The notes under the pieces: generated by a model
The model's input: only the letters and a program-made list of their open reading frames with translations
Told to the model about the DNA's origin: nothing
Databases searched by the model: none
Source: PMP191F sp047602185
GTDB lineage: Bacteria > Bacteroidota > Bacteroidia > Chitinophagales > Chitinophagaceae
DNA length: 64,000 nt
Reading direction: 5' to 3'
Assembly (NCBI GenBank): GCA_047602185.1
Contig: JASGHY010000001.1
Coordinates: 5,456,001 to 5,520,000, forward strand
Part shown: positions 17,309-25,688 of the stretch, one piece after another
How positions within the stretch are numbered: position 1 is the first letter of the stretch
Layout: the number at the start of each line of letters is the position of its first letter
Position numbers and translations under genes: made by a program

Positions 17309-17610
17309 AAACTAAAGTTTTTTGTGAATAAAGCGGCAGCAATTGTGACGCGGCAGCAACGTGGTGAGGCAAACAAAAGAGGCAGCAAGAAAATCAATCA
17401 GAGGCAATGAAAACCGGCTGATTTCCGATCGGAAGAGTAGTTCAGGGAGAACTTAAGCCTGTTTTTCGTATTAACAACACGAAAATATGATCTTTTATTG
17501 TGTTTTACAAAGAAAAAATCAAATATGGCGAACAAATCAAAATATTATAAAATAATTGATTTGTTGTTTCTCCCTGATTCAGAGCCCAAAAGTAAGCGCA
17601 CCTGGTTATA
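17309..17610. other. AT-rich gene-free interval with nested inverted repeats
   Basis: No coding region. Between 17442 and 17577, 10-bp arms TCAGGGAGAA / TTCTCCCTGA enclose two smaller hairpins: AACAC/GTGTT at 17476-17504 and AACAAATCAA/TTGATTTGTT at 17531-17565. The remaining sequence shows nothing recognisable, and no TAnnTTTG box for the downstream gene was found. Confidence 0.6.
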
Positions 17611-20034
17611 TTAATGTTTCAGAACTTTTATCAAACTGTTAAGCCGTGGCTGGCTTTGTAGCCGCATGTCCATACGGATGCGGGTAGTGTCTGAAATAAA
17701 CCAGTTCATCGCATAAGGAACTTCTGCCAGTGTATCGCCACGTTTTCTTTCCGCCTCTTTTTCGCCACTGTCTTTATAAAGGTGAATGGGATAATAATCG
17801 GCGCTTTTACAAACTCCCCGTGTATTAATATCTTCCAGGAAGCTAACCAGCCTGCGGTCGTTTACAGTTGTTTGCATGTTATAAGCCCCTACAATAGTAA
17901 GTGCCGGTGCCATCAGGTCATTTTTTAAAGTACTTACTTCATCCAGTTTGGCTACTCCTTGTGGACTGTTGGTGATATGTATTACCCTGAAGTGGAGTTT
18001 GGCCACTCTTTTTTTCAGAAGAGTATCAGTGCTTTTAGCGGTATAGTTAAGAATAGCACGCATCATTTCCTGTACTACTCCTGCGCCGGAGTTGTCAAAA
18101 TACCCTCCGTCTACAAAATAATGGATCAGCATACTGTCCTGCATTTTTACCCGCCTGTTAACAGGCAGGGTTTCATCGATACGCCCGGCAGGACTTACGT
18201 AAGGAAAGCGTGCTCCCATAATAGCAGCTGTACTTAGTCGTATATCTTCAGAGTCGTTTAAAATACCAGCTACATCTATACGGTTGTTAAAGATGTTCTT
18301 GTCCAGTTGTATATTGGTTACTACGCCGGGGTTGCCATCCTGCATACGTGTAGTGTTGATACACAGAACAGGCAGGTTGTACGGCTGATTGCGAAGTGCT
18401 ATCATGTCTGAGAAAAATTCTCCCATTGATGCTTTTAAGGAATCGGTGCATTCACTGGCTCCTTGTTCCATGTTTTCTTCCAGTGCGCCTACACGGTCGT
18501 ACATACCGTGGCTATTGACGTGAAAAATATACTTAAAGTAATCAGGCCCTAGCATGTGCGCCAGTGTATAGGTAAGAAAGTCTTTCCCCAGGAATGATTT
18601 TGCAGCATTGAGGTAAGAAGGGTTTTTAATGCCGGGCGATTTCTGATGTTCGTATAATAGTGAAAAATAGGTAGCTACACCAACTCCCCCGCCTGATGTG
18701 CCGGATAAACAAAACACGTGCCTGGAAAAAGGATCACCTGCAGGAGCAGTTACATCTTCCAGCTTACCCAGTACAGAAGCTGTCCAGTAACCGGAACGGG
18801 ATGCCCCACCGTTTGCCAGTACAAAATACACGGGGTAGGTACCGGTCATTGTATCCAGCATGGAGCCACGGGCATTGACCCAATTGTTGAAATATGTATA
18901 GATATCCTGCCGTTTGCTGAAGATGCCGCGCTTCGCTGTATTGTCAAATGCTTTTGTACGGATATAGTGTGTTTCTTTTGAACCAACACAAAGCGCCACC
19001 AGGAATACAATGAAATGCAGGTTCACGCTGATCTTTACTGATAGCGCAGTGAGGATATTTCCAAAACCGAGTAGTACGGCAAAGGCCAGTAATACAAAGG
19101 GCAAAGGACCTATTTGCCATGCCACCTGCATTTTATTGATGGTGAGAATGTAAATGATAAGCCCGATAAGACTTACAATATTGAACCAGTTAAAGTACCC
19201 GATCTCTGCGCGTGGTACACTCAGAAAATCCATCACCTTAAAAATTCTTTGTGTTAACCATGAAGGCGAATCCTGGTTCTTTGCTTCCAGTATTTTTTCA
19301 GTGATCTGTAAGCGGCGAAGATTTATATAGAAGAGATAGACAGCGTGCAGGATCAATAATGTCCATAGCAGCATTAGCAGGTTGCCTTTGGGTACCAGTG
19401 CTACGATGATCGTAACAATAATGAAGATAGCGAGCAGGCAATAAAAAATAATGCGTGCCGGTTTCCTTTGCTTGTCCGCAAACCTGTTTACAATATCATC
19501 AAGCCCCCAGCTAATGATCAATCCAAGAAGGAAGATGAAAAAGGCTCGTGAGCTGGCGATGGCAGCCGTACCCAGTGCGGGCGATTGCAGTACGGCCAGT
19601 TCAATAGACAGTAAGCAGGCGTAGCCTATAATACGGGGCATTGTTTCAAGATAGTACACCGGTAATTCGAAGAAAGAGGGATTCTTCAATCTTTCTTCTA
19701 CCTCATTAGCGGGAAGATCTTCCGTCAGTTTTTTTATGTATGCCTCCTGTTTGCTTTTTTTCTGGTAAGCGACTATACGTGCAGAGAACCAGCTTACATA
19801 TACCCAGAAAGCAATGGCAATAAAGAAGATAACCTTTGCCTGGTGATTTTCGGTAAACGCTACCATCAGGTCTTTGCCCTGGCCCAGTGTCCAGAAGCAC
19901 CAGATAGCAAGCACAACGAATAATACACCCGGAAAAAACAACCAGATGGATTTGAGTAGTCGTGATAAGAATAGTAACAATAAGTGCCCGATGAACCGGC
20001 AGGTGCGAAAAAATGATGATTCGCGAAAAGACAT
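17611..20034 (-). CDS. Membrane-anchored patatin-like phospholipase
   Basis: An 807-residue protein with two parts. Residues 1 to about 370 contain many hydrophobic segments, predicted as a multi-spanning membrane domain. The C-terminal part has the patatin elements: an oxyanion loop NGGASRSG, the nucleophile elbow GTSGGG and the dyad motif VDGGYFDN. Patatin-like enzymes are acyl hydrolases of lipids using a Ser-Asp dyad. The combination suggests turnover of membrane phospholipid. It is encoded 200 bases after obgE on the same strand; that gap contains a 9-bp inverted repeat without a T-tract, so readthrough is possible. Confidence 0.85.
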   Translation of the reverse strand: MSFRESSFFRTCRFIGHLLLLFLSRLLKSIWLFFPGVLFVVLAIWCFWTLGQGKDLMVAFTENHQAKVIFFIAIAFWVYVSWFSARIVAYQKKSKQEAYIKKLTEDLPANEVEERLKNPSFFELPVYYLETMPRIIGYACLLSIELAVLQSPALGTAAIASSRAFFIFLLGLIISWGLDDIVNRFADKQRKPARIIFYCLLAIFIIVTIIVALVPKGNLLMLLWTLLILHAVYLFYINLRRLQITEKILEAKNQDSPSWLTQRIFKVMDFLSVPRAEIGYFNWFNIVSLIGLIIYILTINKMQVAWQIGPLPFVLLAFAVLLGFGNILTALSVKISVNLHFIVFLVALCVGSKETHYIRTKAFDNTAKRGIFSKRQDIYTYFNNWVNARGSMLDTMTGTYPVYFVLANGGASRSGYWTASVLGKLEDVTAPAGDPFSRHVFCLSGTSGGGVGVATYFSLLYEHQKSPGIKNPSYLNAAKSFLGKDFLTYTLAHMLGPDYFKYIFHVNSHGMYDRVGALEENMEQGASECTDSLKASMGEFFSDMIALRNQPYNLPVLCINTTRMQDGNPGVVTNIQLDKNIFNNRIDVAGILNDSEDIRLSTAAIMGARFPYVSPAGRIDETLPVNRRVKMQDSMLIHYFVDGGYFDNSGAGVVQEMMRAILNYTAKSTDTLLKKRVAKLHFRVIHITNSPQGVAKLDEVSTLKNDLMAPALTIVGAYNMQTTVNDRRLVSFLEDINTRGVCKSADYYPIHLYKDSGEKEAERKRGDTLAEVPYAMNWFISDTTRIRMDMRLQSQPRLNSLIKVLKH

Positions 20035-20146
20035 AAGGAATGGGTTTATGGTGAGTACAGTAAAACCAGATCAGCTTACGCAGGGCAGGATGATGTGTGT
20101 ACTGCAAAGATGCACAAGAAATGAATGAGCATGCATCTACATGCTA

Positions 20147-20176
20147 CATACATGCCGTGATATTTCAGCATGTATG
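20147..20176. repeat. 9-bp inverted repeat between obgE and the patatin gene
   Basis: CATACATGC (20147-20155) and GCATGTATG (20168-20176) form a perfect stem with a 12-base loop. No T-tract follows on either strand, so it is more like an operator or mRNA structure than a terminator. Confidence 0.45.
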
Positions 20177-20233
20177 CAGGTAATTATGTACGAATATGCA
20201 GGCGTTACCCGCTATATACGGATCAGTGCGGTG

Positions 20234-21235
20234 TTATTGATTCTCTTCGTTCAGGTTTTTCCACAACAGGTCTTTCAGTGCAGAAATACCCTGGTTAATT
20301 ACAGATGAGATAAAGATATGTGGTATATCTGCCGGTAGTTCTTTTACTATGGCCGCTTTTAATTCATCATCCAGCATATCACTTTTACTGATAGCAATAA
20401 TGAATTGTTTGTGCAATAGCTCCGGGTTGTATTGTTCCAGTTCGTTTACCAGTATTTTAAACTCTTTGCCATGATCATTGCTATCGGCAGGGATCAGGAA
20501 AAGCAATACGGGGTTACGCTCAATGTGACGGAGAAAACGATGTCCAAGGCCTTTGCCTTCTGCAGCCCCTTCAATGATACCAGGCAGATCGGCAATACAA
20601 AAGCTGCGGCCATCACGGTATTCTACCATACCCAGTTGGGGCGTAATAGTGGTGAAAGCATAGTCTGCGATCTTTGGTTTGGCGGCGGTCATTACAGAGA
20701 GCAGGGTTGACTTACCAGCATTGGGAAAGCCTACCAAACCTACATCGGCCAGTACTTTTAGCTCCAGTACCTTCCAGCCTTCGCTACCGGGCTCACCGGG
20801 TTGTGCATGTTCAGGCGCCTGGTTGGTAGGGGTTGCAAAACGTGCATTACCCAAACCTCCACGGCCGCCTTTTATCCAGACTACTTCCTGCTGGTCTTCT
20901 AATATTTCAACTTCTACTTCTTCCGTTTCTTCATCACGTGCCACGGTACCCAGCGGTACGTCAATGATAATATCTTTTCCGCTGCGCCCTGTACAGTTGT
21001 TACCACTGCCTCCCTCACCATCTTCAGCCAATACGTTTTTATAATAACGCAGGTGCAAGAGTGTCCAGAGGTTCTTGTTGCCACGTAAAATGATGTGGCC
21101 ACCACGTCCTCCATCACCGCCATCAGGCCCTGCCTGTGCGTTGAATTTGGTACGCATAAAATGCTTGCTGCCTGCACCTCCATGTCCGCTGCGGCAGAAA
21201 ATCCTGATCTGATCTACAAAGTTTGACTTTTCCAT
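20234..21235 (-). CDS. obgE: GTPase Obg
   Basis: Essential ribosome-associated GTPase acting in 50S assembly and stress response. The 333-residue protein has the glycine-rich Obg fold (repeated GPDGGDGGRGG-type turns, about residues 1-155), then the G domain with P-loop GFPNAGKST, G3 DLPGIIEGA and the G4-like AISKSD. It lacks the C-terminal OCT extension of Firmicutes proteins, as is usual in Bacteroidota. The ATG at 21235 is preferred; a GTG two codons upstream is also in frame. Confidence 0.96.
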   Translation of the reverse strand: MEKSNFVDQIRIFCRSGHGGAGSKHFMRTKFNAQAGPDGGDGGRGGHIILRGNKNLWTLLHLRYYKNVLAEDGEGGSGNNCTGRSGKDIIIDVPLGTVARDEETEEVEVEILEDQQEVVWIKGGRGGLGNARFATPTNQAPEHAQPGEPGSEGWKVLELKVLADVGLVGFPNAGKSTLLSVMTAAKPKIADYAFTTITPQLGMVEYRDGRSFCIADLPGIIEGAAEGKGLGHRFLRHIERNPVLLFLIPADSNDHGKEFKILVNELEQYNPELLHKQFIIAISKSDMLDDELKAAIVKELPADIPHIFISSVINQGISALKDLLWKNLNEENQ

Positions 21236-21379
21236 ATTCACGCTCAGGGATGAAGTAACTGCTTGTTTTACTGTTGCTTATGCAACAGATTGTCTACTTC
21301 CGGTTCCCCTGATTTGCTGCGAAATTATTGAAGTTGCGCCGTATTCCGGTAATTCGTTGTAGTAAGGCCGGCAGAACGC

Positions 21380-21979
21380 TTACAGGTTGCCTTTAATTTC
21401 GTCCCAGGTTTTGTACAAAGTTTCCTGTCCGGGCCTGTTGGCCGGTACTTCGCGCAAGGGTTCGCAAGGCGCCCAGTGCTGGTACATTTCCTGTGGTAAT
21501 GCCTGGTATAACTTAGTGCCTGCTGTTTTCCAGGCCAGCATTTCGTCGCTTACGGTTTTTATAATTTTACCGGGATTGCCAATAACAAGACTACGTGCCG
21601 GGATCTTTTGATTGGCGGGTATAAAGCTGAGCGCACCAATGATACAGTCGTCTTCTATCACTACATTGTCCATGATCACGCTGTTCATACCAATAAGACA
21701 ATTTTTGCCGATAGCAGCGCCATGTACCACTGCTCCATGACCAATGTGTGCCCCTGATTGTAATACTACGGTTACACCGGGAAACATATGGATGGTACAG
21801 TTTTCCTGAACATTGCAACCATCTTCTATTACAATGCCCCCCCAATCGCCACGAATAGCCGCTCCCGGACCTACATATACATCTTTGCCAATAATTACAT
21901 TGCCTGTAACTGCCGCCTGCGGATGAATGAATGAAGAAGGATGGATGACAGGGATGAAGTCTTTGAATGAGTATATCAA
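21380..21979 (-). CDS. paaY: Hexapeptide-repeat protein PaaY (gamma-carbonic-anhydrase-like thioesterase)
   Basis: A 199-residue left-handed beta-helix protein with hexapeptide repeats from about residue 20 to 135 (VIIGKDVYVGPGAAIRGD, IGHGAVVHG, IGMNSVIMD). In phenylacetate catabolism PaaY acts as a thioesterase that relieves blocked CoA intermediates. The N-terminus (IYSFKDFIPVIHPSSFIHP) matches the usual PaaY start, yet the only start codon there is TTG at 21979; there is no ATG. The TTG overlaps the first unit of an octamer microrepeat (21979-22018), which separates the gene from paaI. Confidence 0.88.
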   Translation of the reverse strand: MIYSFKDFIPVIHPSSFIHPQAAVTGNVIIGKDVYVGPGAAIRGDWGGIVIEDGCNVQENCTIHMFPGVTVVLQSGAHIGHGAVVHGAAIGKNCLIGMNSVIMDNVVIEDDCIIGALSFIPANQKIPARSLVIGNPGKIIKTVSDEMLAWKTAGTKLYQALPQEMYQHWAPCEPLREVPANRPGQETLYKTWDEIKGNL

Positions 21980-22018
21980 TGTGCGAATTTGAAAATTTGA
22001 AAATGTGCAAATGAGCGA
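21979..22018. repeat. Octamer microrepeat, ATGTGCGA family
   Basis: Five consecutive 8-mers in strict phase: ATGTGCGA, ATTTGAAA, ATTTGAAA, ATGTGCAA, ATGAGCGA. The same family recurs at 31564-31603. Confidence 0.7.
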
Positions 22019-22043
22019 TAGTAAAAGGTCTTTGAGCTAAGGT

Positions 22044-22071
22044 CTTAAACTTTAAACCTTACACCTTAAAC
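22044..22071. repeat. Heptamer microrepeat, CTTAAAC family
   Basis: Four 7-mers CTTAAAC, TTTAAAC, CTTACAC, CTTAAAC. The last one overlaps the paaI stop codon. Related arrays lie at 30503-30530 (inverted) and 30645-30665. Confidence 0.7.
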
Positions 22072-22491
22072 GGACTCATCCAGCCACTCATTATTTTTCC
22101 GATAGACCGTGCCCTTAAACAACGCGACCAACGGACCATTGTCCTTGACAATCTGTACTTCGTAAATGCCGATCTTATTGCTGATGCTTTTTTCTTCGGC
22201 AATGGCTACAATTACATCTCCCGCGCTTAACGGACGAATGTGCGAGATGGATGTTTCGATGGATACCGCATGCCTTCCGTGAGCATTGGACGCGAAGGCT
22301 ACTGCTGAGTCGGCCAGTGAGTAGGCAATACCTCCATGTGCAATGGAAAACCCATTACACATTTCTTCGCGAATGGTCATGCCTAACCTGCAATACCCTT
22401 CTTTTGTTTCGAGTACCTGAATACCGAGCCACTGACTGAAAAAATCTTTTTCCATCATCTGGCCAACGATCTTCCCGGCTTTTGATTCCAT
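22066..22491 (-). CDS. paaI: Hotdog-fold acyl-CoA thioesterase PaaI
   Basis: A 141-residue thioesterase that frees CoA from stalled (hydroxy)phenylacetyl-CoA intermediates. The hotdog signature is CNGFSIAHGGIAYSLADSAVAFASN, with the HGG turn and the catalytic Asp on the following helix; the C-terminal strand GTVYRKN is also typical. It is the seventh gene of the paa operon, 15 bases after paaG. Length is normal for the family. Together with paaY it forms the detoxifying part of the cluster. Confidence 0.92.
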   Translation of the reverse strand: MESKAGKIVGQMMEKDFFSQWLGIQVLETKEGYCRLGMTIREEMCNGFSIAHGGIAYSLADSAVAFASNAHGRHAVSIETSISHIRPLSAGDVIVAIAEEKSISNKIGIYEVQIVKDNGPLVALFKGTVYRKNNEWLDESV

Positions 22492-22506
22492 AGTATGTAG
22501 TTGAAA

Positions 22507-23283
22507 TTATTCCCCTTTAAACTGTGGCGCCCGTTTCTCCATAAAAGCACTGATACCCTCTTTGTAATCTGCCGTTGCTGCCGCTTGCTGCTGCAGGTTG
22601 TCCTCATTCATCAATTGATCCTGCATGGTATGTGTTAGCGACCATTGCAGTGCCGTTTTGGTATATGCCAGTGCCTGTGTTGGCATTTGTGACAACTGCC
22701 GGGCTATCTTTTTTGACTCGATCTCAAAAGCTGTATCTGCAAAATATTTATAGATCATGCCCCAGCGCTCTGCCTCCTCTGCGCTTATCTTGTCTCCCAG
22801 CATCATAATAGCTGACGCTTTTTGCCAGCCAATTAATCTTGGCAGAAAAAATGTGCCACCACTATCCGGGATCAACCCAATCTTTGAAAAGGCCTGTATG
22901 AAAGAAGCTGATTGAGTAGCCAGCACTATATCACAACACAAAGCTATATTAGCACCGGCACCTGCCGCTACGCCATTTATGGCTGCTACTACCGGCTTCT
23001 TCAGCTCTCTTATTTTAACAATGATAGGATTATAATGCTCAGAAAGTATTTTATCAAAACCAGGTCCGCCGGGAGTAGTTACTTCTGCGAGGTCCTGGCC
23101 GGCACAGAATCCTTTGCCTGCACCTGTAATATATACGCAGCGGATGTCTTTGGAGGCGGCACATTCATCCAGTTTTTCCTGTAACAGCAATGCCATTTCC
23201 CGGTTAAAGGAGTTGAGTTTTTCAGGACGATTAAGAGTAATGACAGCTACATTTTCTTCTAGGTGAAATAAGATGGAGGGCAT
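22507..23283 (-). CDS. paaG: Enoyl-CoA hydratase/isomerase PaaG
   Basis: A crotonase-fold protein of 258 residues that isomerises the 1,2-epoxide of phenylacetyl-CoA to the oxepin form. Motifs include ITLNRPEKLNSFN, AGKGFCAGQDLAEV and AAGAGANIALCCDIVLA for the oxyanion hole, and the segment SKIGLIPDSGGTFFLPRLIG. The ATG at 23283 is used (an in-frame TTG lies two codons upstream). PaaF/PaaG paralogues are hard to separate, but the GLIPDSGGT motif and the operon position fit PaaG. Only one crotonase is present in the window. Confidence 0.88.
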   Translation of the reverse strand: MPSILFHLEENVAVITLNRPEKLNSFNREMALLLQEKLDECAASKDIRCVYITGAGKGFCAGQDLAEVTTPGGPGFDKILSEHYNPIIVKIRELKKPVVAAINGVAAGAGANIALCCDIVLATQSASFIQAFSKIGLIPDSGGTFFLPRLIGWQKASAIMMLGDKISAEEAERWGMIYKYFADTAFEIESKKIARQLSQMPTQALAYTKTALQWSLTHTMQDQLMNEDNLQQQAAATADYKEGISAFMEKRAPQFKGE

Positions 23284-23300
23284 TTGCAACCTGTTTTATT

Positions 23301-23804
23301 TTAGTGACATTTAAAATAGTCAAAAGGTTCGTGGCAATCGTTGCATTGGTATAATGACTTGCAGGCAGTGGAGCCAAATTCACTGATACGCTTTGTATTC
23401 CATGACTGGCATTGAGGGCATTGTACAGCTTCTGCTGCTGCAAAAAAATGCGTATTGCATACCTGCTGTACGGGATTAGGAGGCGCTATACCATAAGCCT
23501 TTAATTTGTCTTTCCCATCCTCGCTCATCCAGTCTGTGGTCCAGGCGGGTGAGAGTACTGTAGTGATATGAATATCTGTAAAACCGGCGGCCAGCAAAAC
23601 CATCCTGATATTTACAGCAATAACATCCATGGCCGGGCAACCGCTATAAGTAGGTGTAATAACAATATCGACAGCTTCCTGCCGCACATTTACTGAGCGA
23701 ACAATGCCCAGGTCGGTTATAGAGAGTACAGGAATTTCCGGGTCAGTAACCGTTGCCAGTAGAGACCATACTTTTTCAGTTGATATGGAGTGAACTGTTG
23801 TCAT
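23301..23804 (-). CDS. paaD: Phenylacetyl-CoA epoxidase assembly subunit PaaD
   Basis: A 167-residue protein with an N-terminal MIP18/DUF59-type domain (TDPEIPVLSITDLGIV, TPTYSGCPAMDVI) and a C-terminal zinc ribbon with paired cysteines (CPQC, then CNDC). PaaD is needed for the PaaABCE epoxidase, probably in FeS or diiron-centre maturation. It starts four bases after the paaC stop, consistent with translational coupling, and is followed by paaG 17 bases later. Confidence 0.93.
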   Translation of the reverse strand: MTTVHSISTEKVWSLLATVTDPEIPVLSITDLGIVRSVNVRQEAVDIVITPTYSGCPAMDVIAVNIRMVLLAAGFTDIHITTVLSPAWTTDWMSEDGKDKLKAYGIAPPNPVQQVCNTHFFAAAEAVQCPQCQSWNTKRISEFGSTACKSLYQCNDCHEPFDYFKCH

Positions 23805-23808
23805 TTAT

Positions 23809-24609
23809 TTACCATTCACTATTGGGGTAAGTTCTTTGCAGAAACTGCATTTCAGCTAAAATATAGCCCAATTGTTCTGTATGTACACCTGTTTTACCAC
23901 CTGTTTGTGTCCAGGCGGTTTTAGCTTTTTTTTCGCGAAGAGCGTCACCGAGTGTGGCCTCTTCAAATACTTCCAGTACTTTTTGCTGCCACAAAGCCTG
24001 TAAAGCTTTTACATCTGTTGCAATACCTTGTTGTACTAATGCAGCTTCATAACCTGCTGCAATAAAGAGTTCGCCGGTAAAGGGCCACAGTGCTTCAAAG
24101 GCATTTAACATTCTTTCACGGCTTTCAGCAGTCCCATCGCCCAATCTTATAACCCATTCACCGCTCCACCGTACATGGTAAATTACTTCTTTCAACGATT
24201 TTTCTGCAATAGCTGCCACCTGCTTATCTGCTGACTGTTGCAGCTTTTCGAACAACAGTAACTGGTAAGTACTAAAAAAGAACTGGCGTAGGATAGTTTG
24301 TCCCCAATCACCGTTCGGCTGTTCTGTCAGCAGGCAGTTTTTAAAATCACGTACATCACGCAGGTACGCCAGGGAGTCTTCAGTGGCAGGGGTGAAGCTG
24401 CTGCTGCCTGCATTTTCATTGTTGTAGATCTCTGCAGCATATTGAAACCAGCTTCTGGACTGTCCGATAAGATCCAGCGATATATTGGTGATAGCAATAT
24501 CCTGTTCTAATATTGGTCCATGACCACACCACTCACTATTCCGCTGGCAAAGTACCAGGGTGTTGTCTGCTAAGTGAAGGAGGTAGTCGTATAGTTGTTG
24601 AGAGTTCAT
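23809..24609 (-). CDS. paaC: Phenylacetyl-CoA epoxidase structural subunit PaaC
   Basis: A 266-residue ferritin-like protein that supports PaaA in the epoxidase but lacks its own catalytic diiron centre. Recognisable segments are LADNTLVLCQRNSEWCGHGP near the start, DLIGQSRSWFQYAAEI and EVIYHVRWSGEWVIRLGDGT. The ATG at 24609 is chosen because it fits the family start; the open frame extends further upstream to a GTG. A gap of 115 bases with a heptamer microrepeat separates it from paaB. Confidence 0.93.
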   Translation of the reverse strand: MNSQQLYDYLLHLADNTLVLCQRNSEWCGHGPILEQDIAITNISLDLIGQSRSWFQYAAEIYNNENAGSSSFTPATEDSLAYLRDVRDFKNCLLTEQPNGDWGQTILRQFFFSTYQLLLFEKLQQSADKQVAAIAEKSLKEVIYHVRWSGEWVIRLGDGTAESRERMLNAFEALWPFTGELFIAAGYEAALVQQGIATDVKALQALWQQKVLEVFEEATLGDALREKKAKTAWTQTGGKTGVHTEQLGYILAEMQFLQRTYPNSEW

Positions 24610-24700
24610 GTTTTTTAAGAAGTTAGGAATTAACACTCTAAATCCTTGTAGCCCTGGTAATTCATGGTTACTATTGAGAGATTTGCCCCTGTTTTACACC

Positions 24701-24721
24701 CCATTCCTGATTCCCCATTCC
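24701..24721. repeat. Heptamer microrepeat, CCATTCC family
   Basis: Three 7-mers CCATTCC, TGATTCC, CCATTCC immediately before the paaB stop codon. A related inverted array is at 31970-31997. Confidence 0.6.
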
Positions 24722-24724
24722 CGA

Positions 24725-25090
24725 TCACATATGCGTCAATTCGTCGGGCAGATCATAAAACGTAGGATGACGATATACCTTATCATTGGCTGGCTCATAC
24801 AATGATTCAGCTTCATCCGGGTTGGAAGCATGGATGTATTTGCTTTCTACTACCCAAATGCTTACTCCCTCCATGCGACGGGTATATACATCGCGTGCAT
24901 TTTCTATAGCCATCTTAGCATCAGCGGCATGCAGGCTGCCGGCATGCTTATGGTCCAGGCCCTGCTTACTGCGAATGAATACTTCCCACAGGGGCCAGTC
25001 TGTTTTACCAGCCGGTGTATTGCTGATACTGCCACCTGTTTTTTCTTCAGGTATATCTCCGTAATAATATTTAGTTGTGCGGATGTTCAT
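24725..25090 (-). CDS. paaB: Phenylacetyl-CoA epoxidase subunit PaaB
   Basis: Small 121-residue subunit that bridges the catalytic PaaAC units. The conserved core WPLWEVFIRSKQGLDHKHAGSLHAADAKMAIENARDVYTRR (described here in shorter pieces: WPLWEVFIR, HKHAGSLHA, ARDVYTRR) and the VWVV-like strand are present. The N-terminal extension before WPLWE is about 30 residues longer than in E. coli PaaB. It lies 20 bases after the inserted ORF6N gene rather than next to paaA. Confidence 0.93.
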   Translation of the reverse strand: MNIRTTKYYYGDIPEEKTGGSISNTPAGKTDWPLWEVFIRSKQGLDHKHAGSLHAADAKMAIENARDVYTRRMEGVSIWVVESKYIHASNPDEAESLYEPANDKVYRHPTFYDLPDELTHM

Positions 25091-25110
25091 ATAACAAATT
25101 GCAATTGTGT

Positions 25111-25626
25111 TTAATCCTGTTTAAAACCAATCCTGCGACGGCTTTTAAAATCTTCTTCCTGTTGTTTCCGCCCCAGTAAAACTCCCAGTGCAGTAAATAC
25201 TTCTGTGAAGTTTTGATTGTATTTCTTTTCCAGCTTTTTAATTTTTGCTTCCAGTTCTTTATAGTCTGAAGCATGTTGCCTTATCAATACAAAGGTCCTG
25301 ATGATAGCAATGTTGACCTCTATAGCCCTGTCACTGTTCAATACACTGGAAAGCATGGCAACTCCCTGTTCGGTAAATGCATAAGGAAGGTATTTACTGT
25401 GCTGTCCTCTTCCGGTGTTTAAGGTCGCAAATTGCGTCCTTAAAGAATCGAGCTCTTTTTTAGTTAATTGAAACATGAAGTCTGGTGGAAAGCGTTTTTT
25501 ATTTCTGCGAACAGCTTCTTTAAGACGTTTGGTTTCTACCTCGTATAACTCCGCAAGGTGAAAATCCAGCATTACTTTCATGTTCCTGATATCAAAGATC
25601 CTGTTTTGAATAGCAGTTAGCTGCAT
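25111..25626 (-). CDS. ORF6N domain protein, inserted between paaA and paaB
   Basis: A 171-residue protein whose first 100 residues form an ORF6N/KilA-N-like domain: IFDIRNMKVMLDFHLAELY, ETKRLKEAVRRN, RFPPDFMFQLT and YAFTEQGVAMLSSVLNS. A coiled-coil-prone segment follows (about 130-150: ELEAKIKKLEKKYNQN). ORF6N domains are DNA-binding modules typical of phages and mobile elements. No role in phenylacetate breakdown is known, so its place inside the epoxidase operon, with no terminator on either side, looks like an insertion tolerated by the operon. The ATG at 25626 is used. Confidence 0.88.
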   Translation of the reverse strand: MQLTAIQNRIFDIRNMKVMLDFHLAELYEVETKRLKEAVRRNKKRFPPDFMFQLTKKELDSLRTQFATLNTGRGQHSKYLPYAFTEQGVAMLSSVLNSDRAIEVNIAIIRTFVLIRQHASDYKELEAKIKKLEKKYNQNFTEVFTALGVLLGRKQQEEDFKSRRRIGFKQD

Positions 25627-25688
25627 AAGCAATTGAAGATTTTAAGTAATAAGCATGCGCGTGTTACCCTTGCTGCTTATTCTTACGA

